The notes under the pieces were generated by a model. That model saw nothing but the letters and a program-made list of their open reading frames with translations, was not told the origin of the DNA and searched no databases. A stretch of DNA of 64,000 nucleotides from contig MU621127.1 in NCBI GenBank assembly GCA_025399215.1, forward strand, positions 1 to 64,000, written 5' to 3'. Shown here piece after piece: positions 22,241 through 33,010 of the stretch. Source of the stretch: Globomyces pollinis-pini. Taxonomy: Eukaryota; Chytridiomycota; Chytridiomycetes; Rhizophydiales; Globomycetaceae. The position numbers and the translations under genes are program-made. The stretch's first letter is position 1. Every line of letters begins with the position of its first letter.

Positions 22241-23551
22241 TTATAAGAAGAGATTAAGATCAGATTTCAACTCATGTGGGTGGACATTACCATAAAGAAC
22301 ATTTAATTGGTTGGCATTGGATTTGTAGATAATGGCAGTAGTTCGCACCAAATTTACAGAATCGCGTCCTATTGGATGATGATTGATTGGAGTTAAATTT
22401 CCAGGTAGAACCAGGTTGTGATGAAACGTCGTCCAATTGGATACTACAAGACTTTTTCCACTAAATGCATCCCAGAAAGTAGGAAATTCGGTAACTTTTA
22501 ACGTTTTTAAAGTGGAACGAATTTGTTTAGGAGAACATGGTTTCTTTAGGATAAGACTTCCTTCATAGTTTCCAGCATGCATAGAACTAACAGATGGAAC
22601 CCGATTTCTCAAGTTCAATGCCATCATTAGAAATGCGCTATCTGTAACATCCATCATACTACTGGTGATAATATCGTTTGTTGAAATAAAATCTGTTGTT
22701 GAATCAGCACCGACTTTGAATTCATTCTTGAACTTTTCTACCATTACTTTATCAATTGGTTTAGAAATGATTGGAGTTGGTTTTGTAAAAAGGACGTTTC
22801 GAAGGATTCCAAAGATGAACCCAGGGGACATCAAAAAGTTTATAAATTGATTCCCCAAAGTTTCGACCATTTCTTTTTCAAAAGATTGAACTCGTTCAAA
22901 AACCATTGGATAAGGGTCTTTTTCAAACATGGAATAGATTGAATAAAATGTAAATCCATCTGCAAGTGTATGAGAGATAGAAAACACAACCATGAATTCA
23001 TCTTCCTGGTTTGTAGTTACTACCGTTACTCTAAACAATGGTTCATCGACGTTTATGCATTCTTTGCCCTTCTTCACTTGAAAATCTTGAAGTAATTTGG
23101 AAGTTTCTGCAAATGAAAGTCCATTCTTTAATGAAGGAATCTGAACCGTTGTAAAGTATCCTTCAAACTTATCCAACACGTAAACAGCTTCCAAGCCAGA
23201 GTTTGTTGATACCAATCTGGATGACAACCAGGGGTTTTGTTTGATAACTTCGATAGTTCGTTGTTGTAAATATTCCAGTGGTGCTTTACCGGAATAATAA
23301 GTGATTGTAGATATTCCAGGGAACTCATTCATAGAAGCATCCCCAGAACTCAATTTAATCCGTACCACCTTCTTTGGATCTTCATTTAGAAACAATTTCT
23401 TGGGAGATTTAGTGACATTTCGATAAACCAGATAACTTCCAATCAGAACTCCAACAGCAAGTACTATTGGCTTAAGGTTTGAAGAAGCCATTTTAAAAAA
23501 TACGAAAAGAATGAGGGAATTCAATACCAATGAAATGGTTGAAATGCGCAT
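22241..23551 (-). CDS. HxxxDG acyltransferase-like protein 3, intronless and membrane-anchored
   Basis: A single open frame of 436 residues from 23551, or 416 from the second Met at 23491. The second is likelier because ATG 23551 is only 20 bp from the stop of the upstream gene. The N-terminus carries a transmembrane segment (PIVLAVGVLIGSYLVYR). The core has K-A-P-L-E-Y-L-Q-Q-R, K-Q-N-P-W-L-S-S-R-L, the catalytic motif S-H-T-L-A-D-G-F-T-F-Y and M-H-A-G-N-Y-E-G, all shared with the two genes at 9-12 kb. Unlike them it has no introns, which suggests retroposition or intron loss. The HxxxDG motif is intact, so acyl transfer is plausible; substrates are unknown. Confidence 0.77.
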   Translation of the reverse strand: MRISTISLVLNSLILFVFFKMASSNLKPIVLAVGVLIGSYLVYRNVTKSPKKLFLNEDPKKVVRIKLSSGDASMNEFPGISTITYYSGKAPLEYLQQRTIEVIKQNPWLSSRLVSTNSGLEAVYVLDKFEGYFTTVQIPSLKNGLSFAETSKLLQDFQVKKGKECINVDEPLFRVTVVTTNQEDEFMVVFSISHTLADGFTFYSIYSMFEKDPYPMVFERVQSFEKEMVETLGNQFINFLMSPGFIFGILRNVLFTKPTPIISKPIDKVMVEKFKNEFKVGADSTTDFISTNDIITSSMMDVTDSAFLMMALNLRNRVPSVSSMHAGNYEGSLILKKPCSPKQIRSTLKTLKVTEFPTFWDAFSGKSLVVSNWTTFHHNLVLPGNLTPINHHPIGRDSVNLVRTTAIIYKSNANQLNVLYGNVHPHELKSDLNLFL

Positions 23552-23570
23552 TTTATATTTATATAATTAC

Positions 23571-25760
23571 TTATGGTAAACCAAGGTTGATTGAATCTGG
23601 ATCAATACCGCGATTAATAGCCAAATAGTAGGAAAGCAATTGGAGGGGAATCACGTTCAATACTGTTTGCAAATACTCACTAGTTGTTGGGATTCTGATC
23701 ACAGATAAATCTTCAAATATCGGATTACTAGGTTATCAATACGAAAAATTAGATTTACTGATCATCATCTGAAGCAAACACAATTGGTGTTCCACCGTAC
23801 TTGATTATCCGTTTCAGGGTATTTTCCAATTCCACATAGTGTCGGTCTTTGGTCATTACTATCAACACTGGTATGTTTTCCTTCACTAGGGCCATGAGTC
23901 CAAGAAGCATTTCATCACCAGAAATACCTTCCGCTTGGATCGATGCAAATTGTTTGATTTTAAGGGAACCTTCTAACGCTGTTGCAAGCTGGTAGCCACG
24001 ACTGACAATCATCATTTGGCGAACGTCCTTCAGTGAACTTTGTGACAACTCTTTTATCTTTAACTGCGTTTGTAGGGTGGTTTTGATATCAGACGATAAA
24101 TTATTCAATGACTGAATGATTTGAACGCGTTTGTCAAGACTGCCACGATGGTCTTCTGATATATGCAATGCAATAAGCGTCAATGCAATCACTTGAGCTG
24201 GATATGCCTTAATCGAATAAGCAAGCATATCAGGCCCAGAGTTGATATGAACTCCACAATGGGTATATTTTGATATTGTACTACCAACTGTGTTTGTCAC
24301 TCCTAAACAAAGAGCACCCCTCTCCTTACAGTAAAGTAAAGCAGCTAGCGTTGACTTTGTCTCTCCAGATTGGGACACGAAAATACAGACATCATCTCGA
24401 AATATTGGTAACTGATCGTCTGATATAGCTGTGGCTAACTCTACAGATATTGGCAATTCACACAAATCTGCAAATACGGACTTAATTGCGACGCAAGCAT
24501 AATATGAACTTCCACAACCTACAAACAAGATTCTTCGTGATCTCCGAATATTTGATAGTTGAGCTTTTAAACCTCCTAGATTGATCGAGTATCCATCAAA
24601 ATGAACTCTTCCTCGTACTGTATTAAACAAAGTGTCAGTTAAATCGAATATTTCCTTGAGCATCAAATGCGGAAAATTTCCTAATCTCAACTCTGCAAAT
24701 TCATCCTGAAGAGTTTGTATTGTTCTAACACTAGATATCTGATCATTTCGCTTCAGCCTATGTATATGAAGATCTAGATGTTAGTTTTGTTTTGGATTAC
24801 CCCCTTCAGCAATATGAGCTAGATCATCATCTTCAAGATACAAAACTTTTTTCGTATGTTGTACAATTGCTGCAGTATTTGACGCAATAAAATACTCTAT
24901 AGGCACTATATCACCACCTTTTCCAAGAAAGCTACGGGATTGTGTTCTACGAATGGTCGGATTTTCTACTCCAAGTAATGATGCATCAGATTCAACTATA
25001 TAGTCAATCTTAGAGTGATAGTTACATGGTGCATGTTCGATATTAACATCTACAAAATCTACTTGTATTTTCTTTTCCGACTTTATGCCAATCATCAAAG
25101 GTGAACCTTGTCGAACACAAACGATTTCATTTGGGAAATGCGTTGATTTAAAAATAATTGCATATGATCCTTCCTGAATATCAATGTATGATGTTTACCA
25201 ATTCAGCACAAACAACTTTGACAAGGTTACTAAAATCCATTGATTGTCCAGTGAATTTCTTTTGAGTATCAAATACATATTTTGCCAATACGGCAATACA
25301 TTCTGAATCAGTCTCTGATTCGAACTGATATCCAAACTTTACCAATACCATTCTCAGTTCTTTTGAATTGGTAATAAATCCATTGTGAACGATTACAAAA
25401 TCATATCGAATATCTGATCGATGTGGGTGAGCATTTTGGAGTGTTGGAGCTCCATGAGTTGCCCAACGTAAATGCCCAAATGCACAATGGGCCACAAATG
25501 CCTTGTTTTTTAGCAATAAAGGATGATCTTGAAATTTTGATGACAACTCTGTTACTTTACCGACATGCTTCATCAAAACAAATTCTTCATTATCATCACT
25601 GTCTATAACCAACCCTTTTGTTTAACGATTTGGTAAATTACATACCAGCAGAATCATAACCGACAAAAGAGAGTTGTAGTAATCCATCAATCAATAGCTT
25701 GAATATACTCTTTGTGTCTCGTTCTACCAAGTAATTCACATATCCAAATATTCCACACAT
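23571..25760 (-). CDS. GFA1/GlmS-like glutamine:fructose-6-phosphate amidotransferase with altered isomerase site
   Basis: Exons on the minus strand are 25760-25646, 25614-25199, 25173-24801, 24773-23759 and 23727-23571, giving 691 residues, near normal GFA1 length; introns are 25-31 nt. The glutaminase domain looks intact: M-C-G-I-F-G with the nucleophile Cys, R-W-A-T-H-G, N-A-H-P-H, V-H-N-G and E-S-E-T-D. The two SIS domains follow, with S-Q-S-G-E-T. In the isomerase site, by E. coli GlmS numbering, Glu481 and Lys485 are kept (EGSLK), but Glu488 is Gln, His504 is Leu (GELKHG becomes GDEMLLG) and the C-terminal L-A-K-S-V-T-V-E with Lys603 is replaced by N-L-G-L-P-stop. Canonical GFA1 makes glucosamine-6-phosphate for chitin; this copy may not isomerise. 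Confidence 0.9.
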
Positions 25761-25807
25761 TGAATTTCGTAAAGAATTCAAGGTCAAAATTCAATGTTTT
25801 GAATCAA

Positions 25808-25960
25808 TCAATTGTTTGGTGTAACCTTGATAAGACTTTGAAAAGAACTCGATGCGGGAACATAGTGAAGGTTAACCATTGACTGAAAGTTGGAAAACAT
25901 TGAGCGTGTAATCAATACTTGAACTGCATCATCATTGTTGGTGGAAATATAACCAGCCAT
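25808..25960 (-). CDS. Possible 50-residue ORF in the GFA1-like leader
   Basis: An open frame starting MAGYISTNNDDAVQVL and ending before the GFA1-like start, 47 bp apart on the same strand. It could be an upstream ORF in the mRNA leader or a small separate gene. No domain is recognised. Confidence 0.3.
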   Translation of the reverse strand: MAGYISTNNDDAVQVLITRSMFSNFQSMVNLHYVPASSSFQSLIKVTPNN

Positions 25961-26031
25961 TTTGGATACGAATGCAATCTACATCACAAACAAAATTTAT
26001 TGAATTTATTTAATATATTACATACAATGAA

Positions 26032-26882
26032 CTAAGAGGAACTGCTAATGCGAAATGCACATCTAGTCCCTCGTGAATGAATTGTTAAATGATCTTTTCT
26101 TCGAAATTTCTTCAAACAACTGGTACATTGATGTAATCTTTCTGATGTATGGACTTGAGCATGTCGTACCAAATCATGCTTTCGTGCGAATCTTAAATCA
26201 CAACCAGGATGTGTGCATTTATGTGGTTTTAAATTTTGATGCGACGCTGCAACATGCAGTTTGAGTGTATAGGCTCTAGTATATGCTAAAAAGAATTATA
26301 AAGATTTGGCTTACTGTTTTTACATCCCTTATATGGACATGCGTGCGATTTTGTAAACTGAGGTTCATTGATGTCAAAGTTTAGTTGAAATTCACTAGTA
26401 AAGTTATTTGTTTTACTAGTTTGTAATTCATCAGATGGTTCTTGTTCAGGATTGTAATTGGCATCATCAACAGTGGTAATCGTCACGTTTTCTGAAAAGC
26501 GTTTTAAATCATTCATATCGTGTCTGATGAAGGTTTCATTCATTGTATGGAAGCCGCCATATTCATCTTGCTCCAACACAACTTCATTGAATAAATCATC
26601 AACAGATTGGTATTGGCCAATGTTATGTTTATGTAAACTGAAATTACCAGTAAAGAGGTTATCAATTGGAGGTAAGATCGGAGCAAACGTTTCCGACTTT
26701 GGCGTCATCAAAACAGAATGGGGAGGGGATATCATATAGTTACTTGTTGGGGATACATAGTATGTCTGTGACGGCTCAACCAGTTGAGACGTAGGTGGAG
26801 AGTAGAAACTTGACGGTGTCATAGGCCTCCTGGAATCCAATGAGTATTCTTGCGGGTAGTAAGTATTGAAATGGTTTTGCAT
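26032..26882 (-). CDS. C2H2 zinc-finger transcription factor
   Basis: Exons on the minus strand are 26882-26315 and 26285-26032, giving 273 residues with a 29-nt intron. The N-terminus is Pro/Ser/Tyr-rich with S-P-P and Y-V-S-P repeats. Then come the two family blocks: Y-Q-S-V-D-D-L-F-N-E-V-V, and H-D-M-N-D-L-K-R-F-S-E-N-V-T-I-T-T. The C-terminus has three C2H2 fingers: the first is split by the intron (CPYKGCKN / TYTRAYTLKLH), the second has R-F-A-R-K-H-D-L-V-R-H, and the third K-F-R-R-K-D-H-L-T-I-H-S-R-G-T-R-C. The KFARKHDLxRH style is frequent in fungal stress regulators such as Crz1-like proteins. Targets are unknown. Confidence 0.85.
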
Positions 26883-27493
26883 GAACTAAATTATATGATT
26901 TTTTTTAAATTGGTTTGCATTTAAATAAGAAATCCTAACTCTTTCAGCCGTCACAGAATTGTGCTCGTTTAGGTAAAAAGGATTTCTAGGGATCTGGGTT
27001 AAAATTAAATTCCCATGCCAATATTGGATACAAGGATATGATATTCTCAGCAAAGAGCAGTGATTCATCAAAGAAGCTGCTAGAATAACTCAATGTTCAA
27101 TAAAGCATAAAGCGCGAAAGAAAACAAAACATGTGTGAGAACATGGCCTTCAAAGAACATGGCCTTCATTCATTCCCTTTTAGTATGTATCAGGTCAAGA
27201 AATATTCCTGTTATAGAATCTCATTCACAGCGCATTACCTCTCTAGTCAGTGAACTACCGGCGTGTGCTCAAAGGTGGAGCTTCTCGAAGTTTCAATGCT
27301 TAAGTCAAAGATGGACACCAATCCTATCAAACACTCCCTCACTGAAGGCACTATGGTAATTTACATTCCAAATCAAGAAGGCTTTCTAATTCCATTTCAA
27401 AATTGTTGAGACCAAAAACAAAATGAGTAATTATATCTACATGCAACTTAAACTTGATGGTTTATTTTGGACAATTGAATATTGAAACACATA
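26883..27493. other. Intergenic region, nothing recognised
   Basis: Upstream region of the 26.9 kb zinc-finger gene and 3' flank of the methyltransferase. A short direct repeat of AACATGGCCTTCA occurs at about 27140 and 27157. No supported gene. Confidence 0.5.
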
Positions 27494-28592
27494 TCAGTCA
27501 GTATACCATAACTGATATGTATCACTTTTCGATGCAACTACAATACAATAATGATCATTCAACAATATCCATTCCTCCAATTCATCAAATAATTCCAATT
27601 TTTGAACTCTTTGTTTTTCATTTTCATCAATATATGTTTTCCACAATGTATTGATATCAATTGACTGAACAAACTTCCAATTTAATGACAGAAATCGTTC
27701 ATTATGACTTTCTAAGGTTGGAAAATCATATATTCCTGGTAATTCTATTCCGCGATACTAAATGTAAGTTAAATTCGCAAATTTACTTTTAAATTTTGCA
27801 ACATCACTCTTCCAAATGCATCGGAAGGCAAGATTTGCTCATAGCAAATCAAAAATGGTTCATTGAATTGAGAGGTAATGGATGCAATGATTTGATTTGA
27901 TATCGAAGAATCCAAATATATTAGGCAGCATTCTGAAACAAATAAGGTTGGTAAGCTATACATGAGATAGCATTGTTGATACCTGGTATCTAGCCCTTTA
28001 GAAATAAGGTTAGGCAATAGTTGAGTGTCAAATTCTCGGAGGTCGCCAGGTATCAACCAGTAGTCTTTCGATCTAATCTCGGAACCCTGATTTTCTTGCG
28101 TTTAATAATCAATTTAGTATACCAACCACAATATTTTCTAACATGCTGTTTGTTTTTTTGTTTTTGTATACTGTTAACGCTTTCTTCATCGTAACGTCTT
28201 TGAAGTCAACCTCCACATATAAATGAGGTTGTAATCCTTTAGACTGAATATTAAGATTTTCGAAATTGATTTACTTTTAAAAGGAAATATCTAGAATCTG
28301 ATCCTGCTCCAAGTGATACTATCTGACATTTTTCGTAATGTTGAATAAATCGATGGACAATCTTATCAATCCCAACAGTTCGACAATATGTACCTAACCT
28401 AAGAATAATTCGTCATACCTCTATTGATGATTGGAGGTCTCTTTGGTGCACGTTTAAGGAAAACTTGTGAAAACCCATCCTCTAAATAACCAGCATTGAT
28501 ACAGGAACTAATGGGAAATGAATAACATATTAGCATTACAGTTTGCTTCCTAATGCATCGTCGTTCGTTCCTTGTACTGTCTCATCTTCCAT
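27494..28592 (-). CDS. Leucine carboxyl methyltransferase 1 (PP2A methyltransferase, Ppm1/LCMT1)
   Basis: A multi-exon gene on the minus strand, starting MEDETVQGTNDDAL at 28592 and ending at the stop 27494-27496. Resolved introns include 28508-28539 (32 nt), 28394-28418 (25 nt) and one of 29 nt ending at about 27760. Motifs: I-I-N-R-G-T-Y-C-R-T-V-G near the N-terminus, the SAM loop V-S-L-G-A-G-S-D-S-R-Y-F, E-V-D-F, and P-T-L-F-V-S-E-C-C-L-I-Y-L followed by Y-E-Q-I-L-P-S-D-A-F-G. The enzyme methylates the C-terminal Leu of the PP2A catalytic subunit and so favours certain B subunits. Family length and motif order fit well. Confidence 0.92.
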
Positions 28593-28642
28593 CTTTGAAC
28601 AAAAATAATTGAAAAGGAAAACACACATAAGAAACAAAGTAT

Positions 28643-29455
28643 TTATTGATCAATGCTTTCAACTCTTGCTTGGGATCTCCAAAGTAAACGCTTGCCTTCA
28701 ATATCACCCATAGCCTTATGCATAAACTTCAAATTGTCCCAAAAGATTATCTGATCTTCATTCCAATAATGGATGTATTTGAATTCATCATGGTCCACTA
28801 GTTCAAACAATTGTTCATGTAGAACAGGTTTGGAATCAATCATAAGGATTTCATCTGTATAAGGAACATACAATGATCGCTTTCCATCAGATTGTTGAAC
28901 TACTTTATGCTTTACAAATCGAAGTAAACCTTGAGTTACTTCTTCAGGAACGTTACGGAAATCTTCAATGTTGGCGGGATTCACTGTGATTTCAATGTGT
29001 TCAAGGTTTTGTTTCTGTTCTTTTGTTAATGCATCATACGCAGCCATTGTATTGAGAAGACCAGTTGCACCTCCCTTTTCAGGGACGACCTTTGAGTGCA
29101 AACCATTGATGATATGATGTTGACCACGCTCCCAAAAGTTACCATCATGATGCCAATAATTACCAAACGCGTAATTCACATCAACCTTTTCTTGTTCCAA
29201 ATCAAAATTACAAACCCGCGATAGCTCTGGATATCCAGGTACTTTTGCAGGTGCCAGAAAGTCGGGGAGATTGATTGTTTCTCCAATAGCTTTTGAAAGA
29301 TCCAAATATTCTTGTGGAGTTAACTTGATATTGTCAATCTTTACGATTCCATGCTCTTGAATAGCAATGCGGATGTGATCTACAAAATCTTTGGATAAAT
29401 GATTTTGAAATTCTTTGAAGTTGATGTTCGGAATAGGGAAGTTTGGTTTGGTCAT
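28643..29455 (-). CDS. TauD/TfdA-family Fe(II)/2-oxoglutarate dioxygenase
   Basis: Intronless, 270 residues, starting MTKPNFPIPN. The iron ligands can be seen: H-x-D in Y-W-H-H-D-G-N-F, and the distal His in L-K-F-M-H-K-A-M. The Arg expected to bind 2-oxoglutarate follows in L-L-W-R-S-Q. An N-terminal H-G-I-V-K-I-D and the P-G-Y-P-E-L block fit the fold. Members oxidise taurine, sulfonates, herbicides or related acids; the substrate here is not readable. It lies about 50 bp from the LCMT1 start, on the same strand. Lack of introns in an intron-rich region, together with bacterial-looking family distribution, makes ancient transfer possible, but composition does not stand out. Confidence 0.87.
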   Translation of the reverse strand: MTKPNFPIPNINFKEFQNHLSKDFVDHIRIAIQEHGIVKIDNIKLTPQEYLDLSKAIGETINLPDFLAPAKVPGYPELSRVCNFDLEQEKVDVNYAFGNYWHHDGNFWERGQHHIINGLHSKVVPEKGGATGLLNTMAAYDALTKEQKQNLEHIEITVNPANIEDFRNVPEEVTQGLLRFVKHKVVQQSDGKRSLYVPYTDEILMIDSKPVLHEQLFELVDHDEFKYIHYWNEDQIIFWDNLKFMHKAMGDIEGKRLLWRSQARVESIDQ

Positions 29456-30122
29456 TTAAGTGCTAGAAACCATATTTCCTTGGCATTTAAATATCCCTTC
29501 AAATTGATGAAAGAGATTTTTTCTGGTCACCAACCTTTGCTATCGGATTTCAAATTTTGCTATCGTTTCAAAAAGGGAGTGCGGCAAGGTATATGGAATT
29601 TTGAATTCACAATTTTACAATCAGAATACTCTTTTCAAATTTGTAAAAGCTGTGATATCGTTCTGTATGATACGATGTATTCTTGCTAGTGTTGAGAATA
29701 TTCTTGAATATTGTGTGTAGTTCATAGTTTGCAGTTGATTTCATGTGATGAAGATGATCTCTTAAAGATCCATATGGTTGGTGGTAATTGAACGTGGGGT
29801 AAATAATGAGATATCAGATACTATTTGTAGCTATCAAACATATTTATTGCATTATTGGTTTACAAAAGACTCCCCATTTTCTAACCCAAATTCGGAAATC
29901 TTTCATTCAAAAATCAACTTGAGCTGACAGCAATAGGGATTAGTGTAATGGAATCGCTCTCTGATTGTTCATCCAATTGAAAATATTGTGAGTAAGTCCG
30001 TTGTTTACTTGACATCAAGCTCACAATCATCTATTGTCTTGGTTACTAACATACCTATTCACTGCTATCATCGACAAATTGTGTATGATAATAATACAAG
30101 TTTGTAAAGATGGGCCGGGCCG
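29456..30122. other. Intergenic region, nothing recognised
   Basis: Upstream region of the dioxygenase. AT-rich with no supported frame or repeat. Confidence 0.5.
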
Positions 30123-30314
30123 TTAGCAAATGAAGAAGACAGCGCATTTTTTGGATCCATGAGTCCATTCGACCGCATGGACGTCACCTTGTTCGGGACC
30201 TGGGAGACGGTGTCTGTTTTGTTTTTCCATATGATTAATATCTAGTAGTTCCCTGATCAATTTATCTTTAGTATAACACAACTCTTTGTACGTAAAACAT
30301 TGATATTTGGACAT
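30123..30314 (-). other. Relic or small ORF duplicated with zinc-finger copy B
   Basis: An open frame of 63 residues, MSKYQCFTYKELCYTKDK and onward, with no recognised domain. A diverged counterpart lies downstream of copy A at about 7340-7480 and is interrupted by a stop there. This shows that the duplicated segment reached past the zinc-finger gene. Protein coding is unproven. Confidence 0.35.
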
Positions 30315-30428
30315 TAGATACCAACTAACCGGATCAGCAAATAGGTTTTAACTGCATCGAATTTATTATACGATAAATAGGTAGTATTGACCACGAGTTT
30401 AATTTTGGAAGCAAAACTAGTTTACTCG

Positions 30429-30937
30429 TCAATAGATTTTACATCGCATTTTCTCCATATGAATCTCTAGATGATCCTTTCTCCTAAAATTCTTGGCACA
30501 TTTGGTACATCTGAATGTACGTTCGTTTCTGTGGATGTTTTCATGTCTTTGCAGATCATGCTTACGGGCAAACTTCTGGTCACACCTTTCATAACTACAA
30601 GCAAATGGTCTTATATTTAGATGAGATGAATCCATATGAATCTTGAGAGAATATGATCGAGCGTATGCTAATTGGTTATTTTTCAAAAATCTTACAATTA
30701 TTGCAATCTTGATATGGACACAGATGTAATTTTTTTGGGCGACTTTGGGAAGGCTTTGATAGTATACGGCTCCCTCGATCTGCCAATCGGTCGGTATCGA
30801 TGGACTGGTTTGTCCCATGGTTAAGCAGAATGGAGTGAAACCAGTCTTCATTCGAAAGTATATCTTTCAAAATCTCATCAACTGATTGATATTGGAATTG
30901 TCTGGGATCACAAGCGTTGATGAATGGGTTGGAACGC
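30429..30937 (-). CDS. C2H2 zinc-finger protein, copy B (5' end unresolved)
   Basis: Exon (about 30937)-30696 joins exon 30667-30429 across a 28-nt intron (30668-30695). The upstream exon has F-Q-Y-Q-S-V-D-E-I-L-K-D-I-L. The first finger is split (LCPYQDCNN / SYARSYS). Two complete fingers follow (KFARKHDLQRHENIH and NFRRKDHLEIHMEKMRC). The finger exon differs from copy A by two residues in about 80. As in copy A, a TAG closes the frame upstream of the SVDE block with no ATG in between, so another 5' exon is needed. A branch-like TTACTAATG and AAATAG just upstream support an acceptor there. A regulator role is inferred only from the fingers. Confidence 0.65.
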
Positions 30938-31774
30938 TATTTAACATTAGTAAACTTTAGAAACAGATATAATCGCAAAATGATTTGTAAAGTATGAGGA
31001 AATAAGATAAGTACAGAGTAATTATTAGTCTACTCAACAATTAAATGACAACTATTTTTGTTTGTGTTTAACAGTGTAGATTGCTTCACTTACATTTCTA
31101 TTCATATGAATTTTTTAGATTAGTGAACAATATTAAGTGCTGTTTGAGACTCCTTAAATCACACGAAGGGTACGGCGTGGTTCATACACCGTGAGATTTA
31201 TTGCATTGTGTTAACATGAAGAAATTCTCAAACTGAGTCACTAACGAAACAAAGGTTACTTTCTTTTATCACTTTACTCTTTAAATTCAATGTACTTTAT
31301 TGATGTACACTGTTTTCATAGTATCATGATGAAAGATTAAAAAAAAATCATGCGTTGTTAGTGTTCAACACATGTTGAATCACATCAGTTCCACTCAATC
31401 GAGCGGAACTGACGTTGTACTCACAAATAAGTCATGCTAACTACCTTTGATAAAAGTCAATGATGACGAAGATATTTTTTAATTCTTGCAGGCAAGTCTG
31501 GTACAGGAAAATTAGGTGTTGATTAGATTAAAGAAGCTATTTGGTTACACCAATTTGGTAAGTTTACACACAACAATTTGAATCGATCACTTACCAATTG
31601 AACCATGAGGCTTTACACCTATAGTTGATTAATCTAAACATATATGTATTCAAGTTTACCATCTATATATTATATTAACTATATTAAAGAATTCCAACCG
31701 TTAAAACTACCATTTTTTCAAACAAAATAAAACCAGAAGGCCGACACTGCACTTGAATACCATTATCATTCGTC
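30938..31774. other. Intergenic region, nothing firmly recognised
   Basis: Should contain the missing first exon of copy B. A candidate is ATGAATAGAAAT followed by GTAAGTG at about 31090-31105 on the minus strand, but I could not confirm it. The rest is the 3' flank of the next gene. Confidence 0.4.
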
Positions 31775-33010
31775 TCAATTGTCACATTCATTCACAAACT
31801 CATGTTTTTTCTTTCCAACACAACGAGATCCTCTCATATGAATAGAAAGATGATCTTTTCTTCGAAATCTCTTGCTACATCCACTACATCCATATCTTCG
31901 TTCATCATTGTGAATCATGGTGTGTCGAATTAAATCGTGCTTACGAGAAAATTCATGTTCACATTCACCATACTCACATTTATATGGCTTTAATTTCTGA
32001 TGTGCTGCAGTTACATGTAGTTTTAAGGTATATGCTCTGGTATATGCTAACTGTTAGTGTGTCTCGTTTTGATTACCATTGTTACATCCTTCATAAGTAC
32101 ATTTGTATAATTTTTCCCCTACTTGTTGTCGTTTAACAGGGATTGGGTTCTTAGTTTCAGAAGTTGCATCTGGCACGGGCAGTTTCTCTTGTTCAGGTTG
32201 TTGATCTACTGGACTTGGGCTCCACTGTATTGGTGGTAAATCGGTAACAGATAAGTGGTGCAGTGATTGCATGGGATAACTTGGAGCTAAGAATTGACTA
32301 TATAATGGCGAAGGGTGTGTTTTAGGGTAAGCTGTGTGCATTGGATAACATGGTGGTGATGGTTGATATTGTGAATAAGGAGGCGATGGTTGTGATTGAC
32401 AATCTATTGGACCAAACATTTGACTCAATTCAGAATTTGAATATTGACTCGGTGAATTGAAGTTGGATAATTCTGATCTATTGGTATGTGGCAATGAACT
32501 AGCGGAATCTGGTACCGTTATAGTAACAGTATCAGAAAAGAAAAAGGTATTGTTCATATCTTCAACCAAAAATGCCTCATTATAGTCTTCTACGTTTCCT
32601 TCATCTAAAACATCACCCAAAACATCGTCTAATGATTCATTGTGGAATTTGGAATTGGCGTATAAACTGAAATTGATGCTATTGTTTGATGATTGAGGTT
32701 GATAAGGCTCTCCAGTTGAAAATGCAGAGACAGAATAAGAAGGAGAAGCATGATATGGATTTGCAGAATAGATTGGATAAGAACCAGCAGGACTTGCGCT
32801 ATAAGACGCAGCAGGCGAGATTGCATATGGATAAGCAGGGGTAGAATGTGTTGAACATGGGGATATGGGGAACGAATGTTTTGGAGATAACAAGTAAGTA
32901 TACGCTGGAGACTGTAAGTATTTATGTGATGGTAAGGATGGCTTTGGTTTGGTTTCCTGCGTTAATTTCGTGTCCAAATCCAAGGGTGGAGTAGAGAGTG
33001 ACTGGCACAT
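31775..33010 (-). CDS. C2H2 zinc-finger transcription factor with SPxxSY repeats
   Basis: Exons on the minus strand are 33010-32075 and 32044-31775, giving 401 residues; the intron is 30 nt. The start MCQSLSTPPLD was chosen by analogy with MSHLFPTPPLD of the 38 kb paralogue; an upstream in-frame Met exists at 33085. The N-terminus has repeated S-P-A-x-S-Y/Y-P-x-S-P units. The family blocks follow: E-S-L-D-D-V-L-G-D-V-L-D-E, and E-D-M-N-N-T-F-F-F-S-D-T-V-T-I-T-V. Then a Pro/Gln/Tyr-rich part. Three C2H2 fingers close the protein: the intron-split first (CTYEGCNN / AYTRAYTLKLH), E-F-S-R-K-H-D-L-I-R-H, and R-F-R-R-K-D-H-L-S-I-H-M-R-G. Likely a DNA-binding regulator. Confidence 0.86.

Noticed and set aside
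23571..25760. GFA1-like gene as a pseudogene
   Set aside because: Five exons keep frame over 692 codons with good splice sites; only active-site residues are changed, so functional divergence is likelier than decay.
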